The notes beneath the pieces were generated by a model. That model was given only the letters and a program-made list of their open reading frames with translations. It ran no database searches and was not told the origin of the DNA. A stretch of 53,872 nucleotides of DNA from an uncultured bacterium (GTDB lineage: Bacteria; Actinomycetota; Actinomycetes; S36-B12), in NCBI GenBank assembly GCA_903850745.1, contig CAINMH010000012.1, forward strand, positions 1-53,872. Direction: 5' to 3'. The position numbers were made by a program, and so were the translations under genes. Below, in pieces: positions 30,606 to 39,285 of this stretch (positions are counted from its first letter, which is position 1; every line of letters begins with the position of its first letter).

Positions 30606-31946
30606 CTAGTAGGAGTTCCCCCACTTCTTCGCGTTCCTTTTCGCGGCTGCCTGACGTTTCGTGGCCTTTTTGGGTTTGGTGCTAAGCCCCCCTAAGACTC
30701 CTCCAATAACGGCACCCAGAATGGACGGTTGTTTAGAACGTTTCGCAGGTTTCCGGGGGCTTGCTTTCCGGGGGCTTGTTTTTCGCAGAGCCGCAGCCTT
30801 CGCTGGGGTCGGTTTCGATGGGCCAGGATTCTTTGTTGCCGTGTTCCGGGGCGCTCGACGCATCCCCTCAACGAGTCCCGGGGGCAGCCCGTAGGGTCCG
30901 TCGGCGATCACGAAACAGTGGCAACCGATGTGAAATGGTGGCAGCTTCTCTACGTCAGCCTCTGCAATGTTGTCGAGTGCAATGGCGCACACTTTGCACC
31001 GATCGGCCCTGATGACATGCCATCCGCCCGGCGCTCCACCTTTGGACATCGCGACCTGCACCGTGCTCGAAACTTCAGCACGCCGAAGTAGCCAATCAGC
31101 GAGCAATGAACTGAACGAGAGAAGCCAATCAGCGTCTTTGCCTCGATTAGTCCCCACCGTGACGAGATAAGGCGAGGCAGCATCCGGGAAGCGCTCCAGC
31201 CTGGCCAAGATCTCCTCATCATCCAAGATCGCAGAGACTCCATCCACGAGAGCACTCTTGCTCTTCGCGGAGTCACCACATTCAGGGAACAACTCAACGA
31301 GTTGAGCGGCGGTCAGGAGCCGCAGCCTGTCTGCAGGCTCCGAACCACGCGCGAGACCGTGGTCTTCCAGTTCTTGAAGCGCTGGGAAGAACGTGGTGTC
31401 GATGTCCAACGTCGGCTCGATCCAGAAGGTATGGAGATGACCCGTCTTCACCTTCGCCACGGTCCCGGTATGTGCCAGCAGTCCGCGCGCATCTGCCGAG
31501 AGGTCGACCAGCTCGTCCGCGCCGAGAGCGAGTCCCGTCGGGGCAGTGAGCAGTACTGCGTCCCATGCGGCAGGAGCCTTCCTCTTCCATGTTCCTCGCT
31601 CCTCCCAGAACGCCGGCCATATATGTGCGTCAAGACCGGGACCGAGCAGCGCAGCGGTGACGTAGGGGGCGGGCTTGGAGTTGTGGATGAACGAGTGGAG
31701 TAAAAGGCCGGACCGGATCTCGTTGACCCTGTCTGCGGGGAAACCGCTGCCGTCAAGGTCGACCCCTGAGAGGAGCCGGTCCCGCACCCCATTCCAGTCG
31801 CAGCTTTGTGGTCCGTAGGCTGCCTGGATCAGTGAGGATTTCGTCTTCAGAAGGTCACGAATGACGCTTTCGTTCAAAGTTTGACATGCCTGCTTTAAGT
31901 CCATTCGTGCTGCAGTGACAGCAGGGTCTGGCAGTTTTACAGCCAC
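30606..31946 (-). CDS. Unknown protein with Cys/His cluster and lysine-rich histone-like tail
   Basis: The GTG at 31946 follows AGAGGGGGAAC; the product has 446 residues. The first 320 residues are mostly helical with no recognised motif. Around residues 325-355, RADRCKVCAIALDNIAEADVEKLPPFHIGCHCFVIAD gives C-x2-C...H-x2-C-H-C, very like the zinc cluster of phage minor head (Mu F/SPP1 gp7-like) proteins. The last 80 residues are repetitive and basic (PAKAAALRKTSPRKASPRKPAKRSK...KPKKATKRQAAAKRNAKKW), resembling histone H1-like DNA-binding tails. There is no signal peptide, so it is cytoplasmic. DNA binding by the tail is likely; the rest is unknown. It sits between the two RCC1/Fn3 genes on the same strand. 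Confidence 0.75.
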   Translation of the reverse strand: MAVKLPDPAVTAARMDLKQACQTLNESVIRDLLKTKSSLIQAAYGPQSCDWNGVRDRLLSGVDLDGSGFPADRVNEIRSGLLLHSFIHNSKPAPYVTAALLGPGLDAHIWPAFWEERGTWKRKAPAAWDAVLLTAPTGLALGADELVDLSADARGLLAHTGTVAKVKTGHLHTFWIEPTLDIDTTFFPALQELEDHGLARGSEPADRLRLLTAAQLVELFPECGDSAKSKSALVDGVSAILDDEEILARLERFPDAASPYLVTVGTNRGKDADWLLSFSSLLADWLLRRAEVSSTVQVAMSKGGAPGGWHVIRADRCKVCAIALDNIAEADVEKLPPFHIGCHCFVIADGPYGLPPGLVEGMRRAPRNTATKNPGPSKPTPAKAAALRKTSPRKASPRKPAKRSKQPSILGAVIGGVLGGLSTKPKKATKRQAAAKRNAKKWGNSY

Positions 31947-31990
31947 TGTGTTCCCCCTCTATGGCTCCAAGTGGTCCACTCGCATTCCAC

Positions 31991-34900
31991 TTAGGCAACG
32001 CCGCCGGTCGACCGCACTACGTCAGAAGCTCCTGCCTTGTTCGACGCTGTCACTGTGGCCGTATACGTCTTCGCACTCGCTAACCCGGTGAATGTGTAGG
32101 AACGCTTGGCTACATCTGCCGCCTTAGTAAGTGTCACCGTCACAGGATTTTTCCCACCCGTGAGGACGATCGTGTAAGCAGTGATCGGGAAGCCACTACC
32201 TCCGGCGAACACCGGTTGGTTCCAGGACACCAGCAACTTGCCCGTCGCTGGTGAGACCGCGCTTAGTGCGGTGACCGGCATAGGTGCGGCCCCCTTCACC
32301 CGCAGCGTGAGAGCGGTCGTTGCTACCGCGCCTTTGCCCGAGATCGTGTAGACGCCGGACTTCGTGGCACAGATGGCTAGTTTCGCTTTGCCTTTGCTGT
32401 CCGTTTTCGCTGTCAGAGTCGCGCCCTTGCACTTCTGGGATGCTCCGGCCGGAGCCATGATCGTCACCGTCACACCCTTGAGTGAGCGAGTGCGTTGCCA
32501 GCCTCCAGAAGCCATGTCGTTTACTTCGACGGTCACGGGCACTAGCGCGTTGAGATTTGCTTGGACGTCATCGATAGCTAGATCGAGGTAAGGCATTTCC
32601 GACAATTCAATTGTGGTTACCGCGTCCTCAAGTGGCACGTTCTGGCGTCGCTGAATGAGGACACCGTCGTTGTAGACCACTGTTGCTGTAGGAGTGCCCG
32701 ATGAGGGGAAACCCGTGGCAACAAATACACCGTCTGGGTTTGTGGTGCCTGACTGCTGCGAGGTAACCGAAAAACTGAATCCTCCGACTGATGCACCCCC
32801 ACTCATACCTTCAACAGTCACCGCGGCACCGGATACGGGCAGGCCCCCAGGAAGTGTTACCAGCACCGTTCGCGCGCCCGAGAAGGGCGCATCCGGCACT
32901 GTCAGGGGCTCTGTGGATGAACTACCGAGGAACACCCGCCATGAGCCGGACACAGTTGTACCGTCCGGCAATGAGCCGTTTGTCATCGAGATGGTTACCG
33001 GTCCTGCCGGTGTTCTTGCTAGATCTGAAACTCCGGCCGCGGTTAAGCCGACCGCCGTCGCGGACTCGTAGCTGCGGTCCCCGCTCACCCATCGGATCGA
33101 CGCACCCGTGACCAACTGGCCTGATGCGGTGCGGATTTGCACGCGTGTGGTGCGCGTCCCTGTGGTGAAGGTCGCCACACTCGCCGACACACCATCGCCA
33201 GCGCTCGAGAGAGGCGTGACTCTCACCAAGAAGCGCGATGTTCCGGCAAGATCCGACACGGTCATTGATCTGGCATCTGCGGAAGCAACCGAGACCAACG
33301 TCCATGGACCCACACCCGACATCACGTTCGCGTACTCCACCCGGTAGCCCGTAACCGGAGCACCTTGATCCGGAGTCGCCGCACCCCACGTCACCGTGAC
33401 ACTGCTAGCTGTCCGCGCAGACTGCTGAAACGAAGGCGGTGCACCAGGCACCCCAGACGTCGCCGTACTCAGGTCTGATGAGGCGCCATCCCCTGCTTCC
33501 GACAAAGGAGTGATCCGCACGACGTAGGTACTCGCACTTTGAAGCCCCGTTACCGTCGCCTGCCGGGTTGCTGCGTCCGTCGTCGAAGACGTTGACCACG
33601 GACCCTGCACACTAGTCGCGTACTCCACCCGGTAGCCCGTAACCGGAGCACCTTGATCGGCGGTCGCCGCACCCCACGTCACCGTGGCAGTGGTTGCTGT
33701 TCGGGCAGATTGCGAGAGCGATTGTGGTGAGGTGGGCGGACTCGACGGAGTTGTCGCGAGATCCTCGAGCGACATGCCGATGACTGACACCAGCCCATCT
33801 TGCGGCTCTAGGGAGCCGTCACCCAATTGCCCCTGTTCGTTGCCTCTATTTCCGTGACCGAGACACTTCACGCCCTCGCCAGCGATCACTGCACAGGTGT
33901 GGAAGTTTCCGAGAGCTAGGCCCAGAATTGTTCCGCCTGCCGTGCTTTTGTCAACGAAGCTATTGCTGCCGGAACAGGGAACGGCACCAGTCGACCTCAG
34001 GGCACAAAACCCAACCTCTCCGGCCGCGATCAACTCTGCATCCAAAATTCCCTCGAGACCCCCGTACCCAAAGCATGTGACTTCGCCGCTGGTGCGCAGG
34101 AAACAGTTGAAGGACGTCCCACCAGCGATCGCGATCGCATCGGTGACGCCACTCACAGGGACTGGAACTTTGCGCCACGTCGAAGTCCCGTCTCCGAGGA
34201 GTCCTCTGTCGTTGTACCCCCAGCACTTCGCTGAGCCATCACCAAGAATTGCGCAGGTGTGAAAGTTTCCTGCACTTATCGCAGAGACTCCTGATAGCCC
34301 GGACACTGTGACAAGGCCTGAAGAGGTCGGAGTCGTGCCGTTGCCTAGTTGACCCATCTCCCCATATCCCCAGCATTGGACAGTTGCCGACTGGGTGAGA
34401 ACGCAGGCATGGCTTTGGCCGGCTGCGATAGCTGTCGCGCCACTCCCGCGCTGACCTAAACACTCATAATGATTATCTGCCTCCAACCAGCAAGTGTTGA
34501 ACGTCCGCACCGAGAGCCCAATCGCATTCTTTGCCTGGGCCAATTCTTCAGCTTGCGGGGTACCGCCGCCCCAGCACCGGATGGTTCCGTCTATGAGTAG
34601 TGCGCAGGTGTGGAAGACTCCTGCCGATATGGACACGACACTTGAGGCAATAGTCCATGGGCCTTGAGCCCCGGCAACTTCAGATGCGACGCGGACGTAG
34701 TATCCGGTGCGGGCATTCAATCCGTGAACTGTCGCCGAGAGATCGTTCGACACACCATCATTTACTCGAGTCCAAGGGCCACCGGGACTTGTCGCGTACT
34801 CAATGAGGTAGTCGTCTGGCACCAAATCGTTCCCAGGTGCGGGCCACGCAACGGTAAGGGATCCCGGCCCACGCGCCACGATTTTCGCCGCGACGGGAGG

Positions 34901-35005
34901 CACCTCCACTGCGCCTACGGCCATGACTCCGCCCGAGCTGACCGCCGTCAGAGCCGCGCACGCCACCATGACCGCAGAAAGAATTGCAGCGATGCGAATT
35001 TTCAT
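31991..35005 (-). CDS. Secreted RCC1 / fibronectin type III protein (paralogue of 24285-30323)
   Basis: The 1004-residue protein starts at an ATG after CTGGGGGAAAA and has a signal peptide (about residues 1-31). Domains: Fn3 (36-125), seven divergent RCC1 blades (about 128-410), two Fn3 (420-608), a beta-rich C-terminal region (610-900) and a last Fn3-like domain. The blades are recognised by HTCALLIDGTIRCWG, NTCWLEADNHYECLG, HACVLTQSATVQCWG, HTCAILGDGSAKCWG and three weaker ones. The C-terminal part matches that of the larger paralogue closely (SQKCKGATLTAK, CATKSGVYTISGKGAVATTALTL), so this shared module is probably the functional or attachment end. The blades have diverged far more than in the paralogue. 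It is separated from the lysine-rich gene by 44 bp and is probably transcribed with or near it. Confidence 0.9.
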   Translation of the reverse strand: MKIRIAAILSAVMVACAALTAVSSGGVMAVGAVEVPPVAAKIVARGPGSLTVAWPAPGNDLVPDDYLIEYATSPGGPWTRVNDGVSNDLSATVHGLNARTGYYVRVASEVAGAQGPWTIASSVVSISAGVFHTCALLIDGTIRCWGGGTPQAEELAQAKNAIGLSVRTFNTCWLEADNHYECLGQRGSGATAIAAGQSHACVLTQSATVQCWGYGEMGQLGNGTTPTSSGLVTVSGLSGVSAISAGNFHTCAILGDGSAKCWGYNDRGLLGDGTSTWRKVPVPVSGVTDAIAIAGGTSFNCFLRTSGEVTCFGYGGLEGILDAELIAAGEVGFCALRSTGAVPCSGSNSFVDKSTAGGTILGLALGNFHTCAVIAGEGVKCLGHGNRGNEQGQLGDGSLEPQDGLVSVIGMSLEDLATTPSSPPTSPQSLSQSARTATTATVTWGAATADQGAPVTGYRVEYATSVQGPWSTSSTTDAATRQATVTGLQSASTYVVRITPLSEAGDGASSDLSTATSGVPGAPPSFQQSARTASSVTVTWGAATPDQGAPVTGYRVEYANVMSGVGPWTLVSVASADARSMTVSDLAGTSRFLVRVTPLSSAGDGVSASVATFTTGTRTTRVQIRTASGQLVTGASIRWVSGDRSYESATAVGLTAAGVSDLARTPAGPVTISMTNGSLPDGTTVSGSWRVFLGSSSTEPLTVPDAPFSGARTVLVTLPGGLPVSGAAVTVEGMSGGASVGGFSFSVTSQQSGTTNPDGVFVATGFPSSGTPTATVVYNDGVLIQRRQNVPLEDAVTTIELSEMPYLDLAIDDVQANLNALVPVTVEVNDMASGGWQRTRSLKGVTVTIMAPAGASQKCKGATLTAKTDSKGKAKLAICATKSGVYTISGKGAVATTALTLRVKGAAPMPVTALSAVSPATGKLLVSWNQPVFAGGSGFPITAYTIVLTGGKNPVTVTLTKAADVAKRSYTFTGLASAKTYTATVTASNKAGASDVVRSTGGVA

Positions 35006-35281
35006 TTTTCCCCCAGATTCTCCGAACGATCTTCAGTCTAGGGGCCAGATGGTGCGGAATGCGCGGGTCGCACGAGGAGAGCTCATTTCGCTGGTTGAGT
35101 GCCTTCGCTGACCCCGTGGCACCGGTAGAGTCCACGAGCAGTGGGTCCGCGCTTGAAAAGGCCGCTTGAGTCGGTTGTGTGAGGGGACGGGGAGGGACAT
35201 GGGGGTTGTGACAGAAAAGAGTCGATTCCCGCGCCTCGACGCCTGCCCTGGAGACCTTTCTCGTCCTGGTAGGAGTGCCCG

Positions 35282-38053
35282 GTGAGTCCCGCGGAGTTGC
35301 CGGAGCAGCAGGCGCGCGTAGTCATTGATCGACAGTTGGCTCAGGCCGGCTGGTTCGTGTGTGACCGCAAGGATGTGGATCTTGTCAACAATTCCGGGGT
35401 CGCTGTTCGGGAAGTACATCTTGGTGACGCCGGGCGGGCTGACTACCTCCTCTATGTTGATAAGCAATTGTGTGGCGTGATTGAGGCGAAGCCTGCAGGC
35501 ACCCCGCTCTCGGGTGTGCAATGGCAGACGCTGCGCTATGCCGAGGGCGTGCCGAAAGAGATGCTGGCCAACACGGTGCTGCGCGAGGGCTTGTTGCCGT
35601 TTCGTTTCGAGGCCAGTGGCACAGAGACTCGTTTCACTAACGGTTTCGACCCGGATGCGAAGGATCGTCGCCTGTTCTGCTTCCCGAGGCCCGAAACTCT
35701 GGCCCGATTCCTTCGTGACGCCGTAGCGCACCCTGATGCTCCGACGTGGCGCGGCAAGGTCCGCTCGATGCCTAACCTCGACGGCTACGACATGCGCCCT
35801 GCCTCGGCACGTTCGGTGCTCGCCATCGAGGAGTCCATGGCCCTGGGCAAGGGCGGGGATCGTTCACTCGTTCAAATGGCAACGGGTGCAGGCAAGACCC
35901 GCATGGCAGTGGCGGAGTGCTACCGGCTGCTGAAGTTCGCCGGCGTCAACCGAGTCCTGTTTCTTGTCGATCGGAACAATCTCGCTGACCAGACGCTGCG
36001 GGAGTTTCGCGACTGGACCACGCCAGATGATGGGCGCAAGTTCACGGAGTTGTACAACGTCGACAAGTTGACTTCCTCAGGCATGGTCGGGTCTAGCAAG
36101 GTCGTCATCTCCACGATCCAGCGTGTGTGGAGCGTGCTGCGCGGGCAAGAGGTGCCGGATGGCGATGACCCCAACATCGACGACTACATGCCCGATGCCC
36201 CAGTCGAGGTCCAGTACAACGACATCCTGCCCCCTGAGACGTTCGACTTCGTTATCGTCGACGAGGCCCACCGGTCGATCTATGGGCTATGGCGTGGAGT
36301 GGTGGAGTATTTCGACGCACACATCGTAGGCCTGACCGCGACACCGATGAAGCAGACCTTTGGTTTCTTCAACCAGAACCTCGTGGCTGAATACACCTAC
36401 CCCCAATCCGTAGCGGACGGTGTGAACGTTGACTTTGACGTGTACCGGATCAAGACACAGATTACCGATTCTGGATCGACTATCGAAGCCGGATCCGTCA
36501 TCCCGGTGATGAACAAACGCACCCGTGCGCAGCGCCTGGAAGCCATTGACGAGGACGTGCTTTATGTGGCCAGCGAGTTGGATCGCAAGGTCATGAGTAA
36601 GGACCAGATCCGCACAATACTGTCCACATTCCGCGACCGGCTATTCACTGAGATCTTCCCCGGCCGCTCCACCGTGCCCAAAACGTTGATCTTCGCCAAA
36701 GACGACAACCATGCTGAAGAGATCGTGAACCAGATCAAGGAAGTCTTCGGCAAAGGCAACGACTTCGTCGCCAAAATCACCTACAACGCCAAAGACCCCA
36801 AGACCCTGCTCCAACAGTTCCGCAACTCCCCGACACTACGCATCGCAGTCACCGTCGACATGATCGCCACCGGCACAGACGTCAAACCCATCGAATGCGT
36901 CATGTTCATGCGCGACGTTCGCTCAGCGGCCTACTTCGAGCAGATGAAAGGCCGCGGAGCCCGCACCATCGACAACGCCACCTTCCAAGCCCTCACCCCA
37001 GACGCGCAATCCAAAGACCTGTTCGTGATCGTTGATGCAGTTGGGGTCACCGAACACGATTTTGTCGACGCGGCACCCCTACAGCGCGACCGCAGCATCA
37101 CCTTGAAACAACTCCTCGACAGGGCCGCCAACTTCACCATCACCCCAGACGAAACCACGACCCTCGCCTCACGACTCGCACGACTAGAACGCCAAATGAC
37201 CCCCGCAGAGCGTGTAGAAGTCAACGCTGTCGCCAAGCAGCCCTTCAGTGCCATCCTCGCCGGACTCATCTCTGTGGCAGACCCAGACGTCATCGCCGAA
37301 CGCGTAGCCGAAACCACTACCAGCAGCCAACCGGCCAACGAAGAGACCGTGAGACGAGAAATCGTCGCCCGAGTCATCGAACCCATCGCCGGCAACGCAC
37401 CACTTCGCCAACGACTCCTTGAACTTCGGGCTACACACGACCTACTCATTGACGAAACGTCCAAAGACACCCTCATCGACGCCTCCGGCCACGTCGACAA
37501 AGACAAAGCAATCGCCATTGTCACCTCATGGCGCGACTACCTCGAAACCAACAAAGACGAAATCACCGCAATCCAAGCCATCTACGCCCAACCCAAACAT
37601 CCCAAGGTCGCCTACAACGAGCTCAAAGAACTCGCCGACCGCATCAACCGGCCACCCCGCAACTGGACCGTCGACGTCCTCTGGTCCGCATACGAGGCAC
37701 TCGATACTGGACGCGTCAAACACTCCGCACGCCACACCACCACAGACCTCGTAGCACTCATCCGCTACGCCATCGGCTTCGATAACGAACTCGTGCCCTA
37801 CGCCAGCACTATCGAACAACGCTGGACCAACTGGCTCGCACAACAAGCCCAAGCTGGAACCAAATTCACCGACACCGAAATCTGGTGGCTAGAGAACATC
37901 AAAAACGTTGTCATTCAATCCGGCACCTTCCACATTCAAGACCTCGAATACTCACCCTTCACCGAACGCGGAGGAGCCGACGGAGCAGCACGAGACCTCG
38001 GCCCCCACGTCGCAAACACAATCGAAGGCCTCCGAGAGCAGCTCACCGCATGA
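35282..38053 (+). CDS. hsdR: Type I restriction endonuclease subunit R (HsdR)
   Basis: The GTG at 35282 lies 8 bases after TAGGAG; the product has 923 residues. The N-terminal nuclease domain shows GRADYLLYVDKQLCGVIEAKPAG (D...E-x-K) near residues 50-70. The motor domain has ATGAGKTRMAV near 201-210, FVIVDEAHRSIYG near 325 and VTVDMIATGTDVKPIE near 525, all typical of HsdR translocases. In complex with HsdM and HsdS it binds unmodified target DNA, pulls it in with ATP and cuts at a distance. The stop overlaps the hsdS start (ATGA). Base composition changes within the gene: from about 36.6 kb to the end codons are strongly C-ending and G is scarce on this strand, unlike the first half. Confidence 0.95.
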   Translation: MSPAELPEQQARVVIDRQLAQAGWFVCDRKDVDLVNNSGVAVREVHLGDAGRADYLLYVDKQLCGVIEAKPAGTPLSGVQWQTLRYAEGVPKEMLANTVLREGLLPFRFEASGTETRFTNGFDPDAKDRRLFCFPRPETLARFLRDAVAHPDAPTWRGKVRSMPNLDGYDMRPASARSVLAIEESMALGKGGDRSLVQMATGAGKTRMAVAECYRLLKFAGVNRVLFLVDRNNLADQTLREFRDWTTPDDGRKFTELYNVDKLTSSGMVGSSKVVISTIQRVWSVLRGQEVPDGDDPNIDDYMPDAPVEVQYNDILPPETFDFVIVDEAHRSIYGLWRGVVEYFDAHIVGLTATPMKQTFGFFNQNLVAEYTYPQSVADGVNVDFDVYRIKTQITDSGSTIEAGSVIPVMNKRTRAQRLEAIDEDVLYVASELDRKVMSKDQIRTILSTFRDRLFTEIFPGRSTVPKTLIFAKDDNHAEEIVNQIKEVFGKGNDFVAKITYNAKDPKTLLQQFRNSPTLRIAVTVDMIATGTDVKPIECVMFMRDVRSAAYFEQMKGRGARTIDNATFQALTPDAQSKDLFVIVDAVGVTEHDFVDAAPLQRDRSITLKQLLDRAANFTITPDETTTLASRLARLERQMTPAERVEVNAVAKQPFSAILAGLISVADPDVIAERVAETTTSSQPANEETVRREIVARVIEPIAGNAPLRQRLLELRATHDLLIDETSKDTLIDASGHVDKDKAIAIVTSWRDYLETNKDEITAIQAIYAQPKHPKVAYNELKELADRINRPPRNWTVDVLWSAYEALDTGRVKHSARHTTTDLVALIRYAIGFDNELVPYASTIEQRWTNWLAQQAQAGTKFTDTEIWWLENIKNVVIQSGTFHIQDLEYSPFTERGGADGAARDLGPHVANTIEGLREQLTA

Positions 38054-39285
38054 GTGAATTGCCTCCAAGCTGGAGGAGTGTTCAGTTGCGCGAAGTGTGC
38101 GCCCCCGTAAAGAAGGTGGATCCACTTGAACTTGGACTGGAGTCCTTTCGATACATCGACATCAGTGCCATCGATCCCGATCGAATGGCCATTGTCGAAC
38201 CTCAGCGCTTGCTAGCAGAGGCGGCCCCGGGTCGAGCACGTCAACCTGTGCGGTCTGGCGATTCTCTCTTCTCAACCGTGCGTCCCTATCTCAAGAAGAT
38301 CGCCTACGTTGGAGACGATCTACATGGCGCGATAGCGTCTACAGGCTTCTGCGTCCTACGCCCGCTCGTCGATCGCGTAGATCCGCGCTTTTTGTTCCAT
38401 TACCTTGGCAGCTCGTCCCTGATGAGTCAGGTCCTACCGAAACAGCGAGGGGTGAGTTACCCAGCTGTGCGAGATACAGATGTGCTTTCTGCCGGGATCC
38501 CCCTACCCCCATTAGAGGAGCAGCGGCGCATCGTCGCAATCCTCGAAGACCACCTCAGCCACCTCGACGCAGCTTCGAGAGGCATAGATTGGGCAGGGGA
38601 ACGCGCCGAAGCCTTGAGAAGCTCGGTGATTCGAGAGGTACTTTTAAGCAAAGGGAACGATGGGAAGCCGTTTGTGCGGAGATTCCTTGGCGATCTTGCG
38701 GAAGTGATTAATGGTGACCGTGGAAGTAACTACCCATCGCGGGATGCATACGTTTCGCAGGGCATTCCATTCGTAAATGCTGGACATCTAAAGGGCGGGC
38801 GTATCATAGAAGCAGACCTTAATTACATCACTCAGGAGCGATTCGATCTTCTCTCCAATGGGAAGATTCAGCGAGGAGACGTCCTTTTTTGCCTTCGCGG
38901 ATCTCTCGGAAAGGCTGCCCTCAACACGGAAATGTGCCCGGGAGCGATTGCATCCTCTCTAGCAATTGTTCGTGCAAAGGGTGAGCTAGTTCCCGAGTTC
39001 CTCTTGCTTTACTTCCAAAGTGAACTGTCTGACCAAGAAATTAGAAAATACGACAATGGCACAGCGCAACCAAATCTTTCCGCAGCCGATCTGCGCAAGT
39101 TTTTGGTACCAGTGCCGCCGCTCGCAGTGCAGCTTGAATTGGTAGCTCGAGCCCAATTTCTGCTATCGAAAGCAGAGGTTGCCATTGAGTCTTCCGCCAA
39201 GTTACTGAGGCTTGCCACTGCTTTGCGGCGATGTGTTCTGCGATCGGCCTTCTCGGGCCAACTCACTGGAGGTGCTCGTGTCTAA
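38050..39285 (+). CDS. hsdS: Type I restriction specificity subunit (HsdS)
   Basis: The ATG at 38050, overlapping the hsdR stop by four bases, gives 411 residues (the track start is too far upstream). Two target recognition domains are visible. TRD1 starts at LPPSWRSVQLREVCAP and is followed by the conserved spacer PLPPLEEQRRIVAILEDHLSHLDAA. TRD2 starts at RRFLGDLAEVINGDRGSNYPS and includes GIPFVNAGHLKGG, then VPPLAVQLELVARAQFLL as the second helical spacer. Each TRD reads one half of a bipartite DNA target. Both look full length, so specificity should be functional. The product bridges two HsdM subunits and recruits HsdR. Confidence 0.95.
   Translation: MSELPPSWRSVQLREVCAPVKKVDPLELGLESFRYIDISAIDPDRMAIVEPQRLLAEAAPGRARQPVRSGDSLFSTVRPYLKKIAYVGDDLHGAIASTGFCVLRPLVDRVDPRFLFHYLGSSSLMSQVLPKQRGVSYPAVRDTDVLSAGIPLPPLEEQRRIVAILEDHLSHLDAASRGIDWAGERAEALRSSVIREVLLSKGNDGKPFVRRFLGDLAEVINGDRGSNYPSRDAYVSQGIPFVNAGHLKGGRIIEADLNYITQERFDLLSNGKIQRGDVLFCLRGSLGKAALNTEMCPGAIASSLAIVRAKGELVPEFLLLYFQSELSDQEIRKYDNGTAQPNLSAADLRKFLVPVPPLAVQLELVARAQFLLSKAEVAIESSAKLLRLATALRRCVLRSAFSGQLTGGARV

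Noticed and set aside
30406-30609. 67-aa plus-strand ORF between the two large minus-strand genes
   Set aside because: It has no ribosome binding site or recognisable domain and overlaps the 3' end of the lysine-rich gene. The 282-bp interval shows nothing else I can support.
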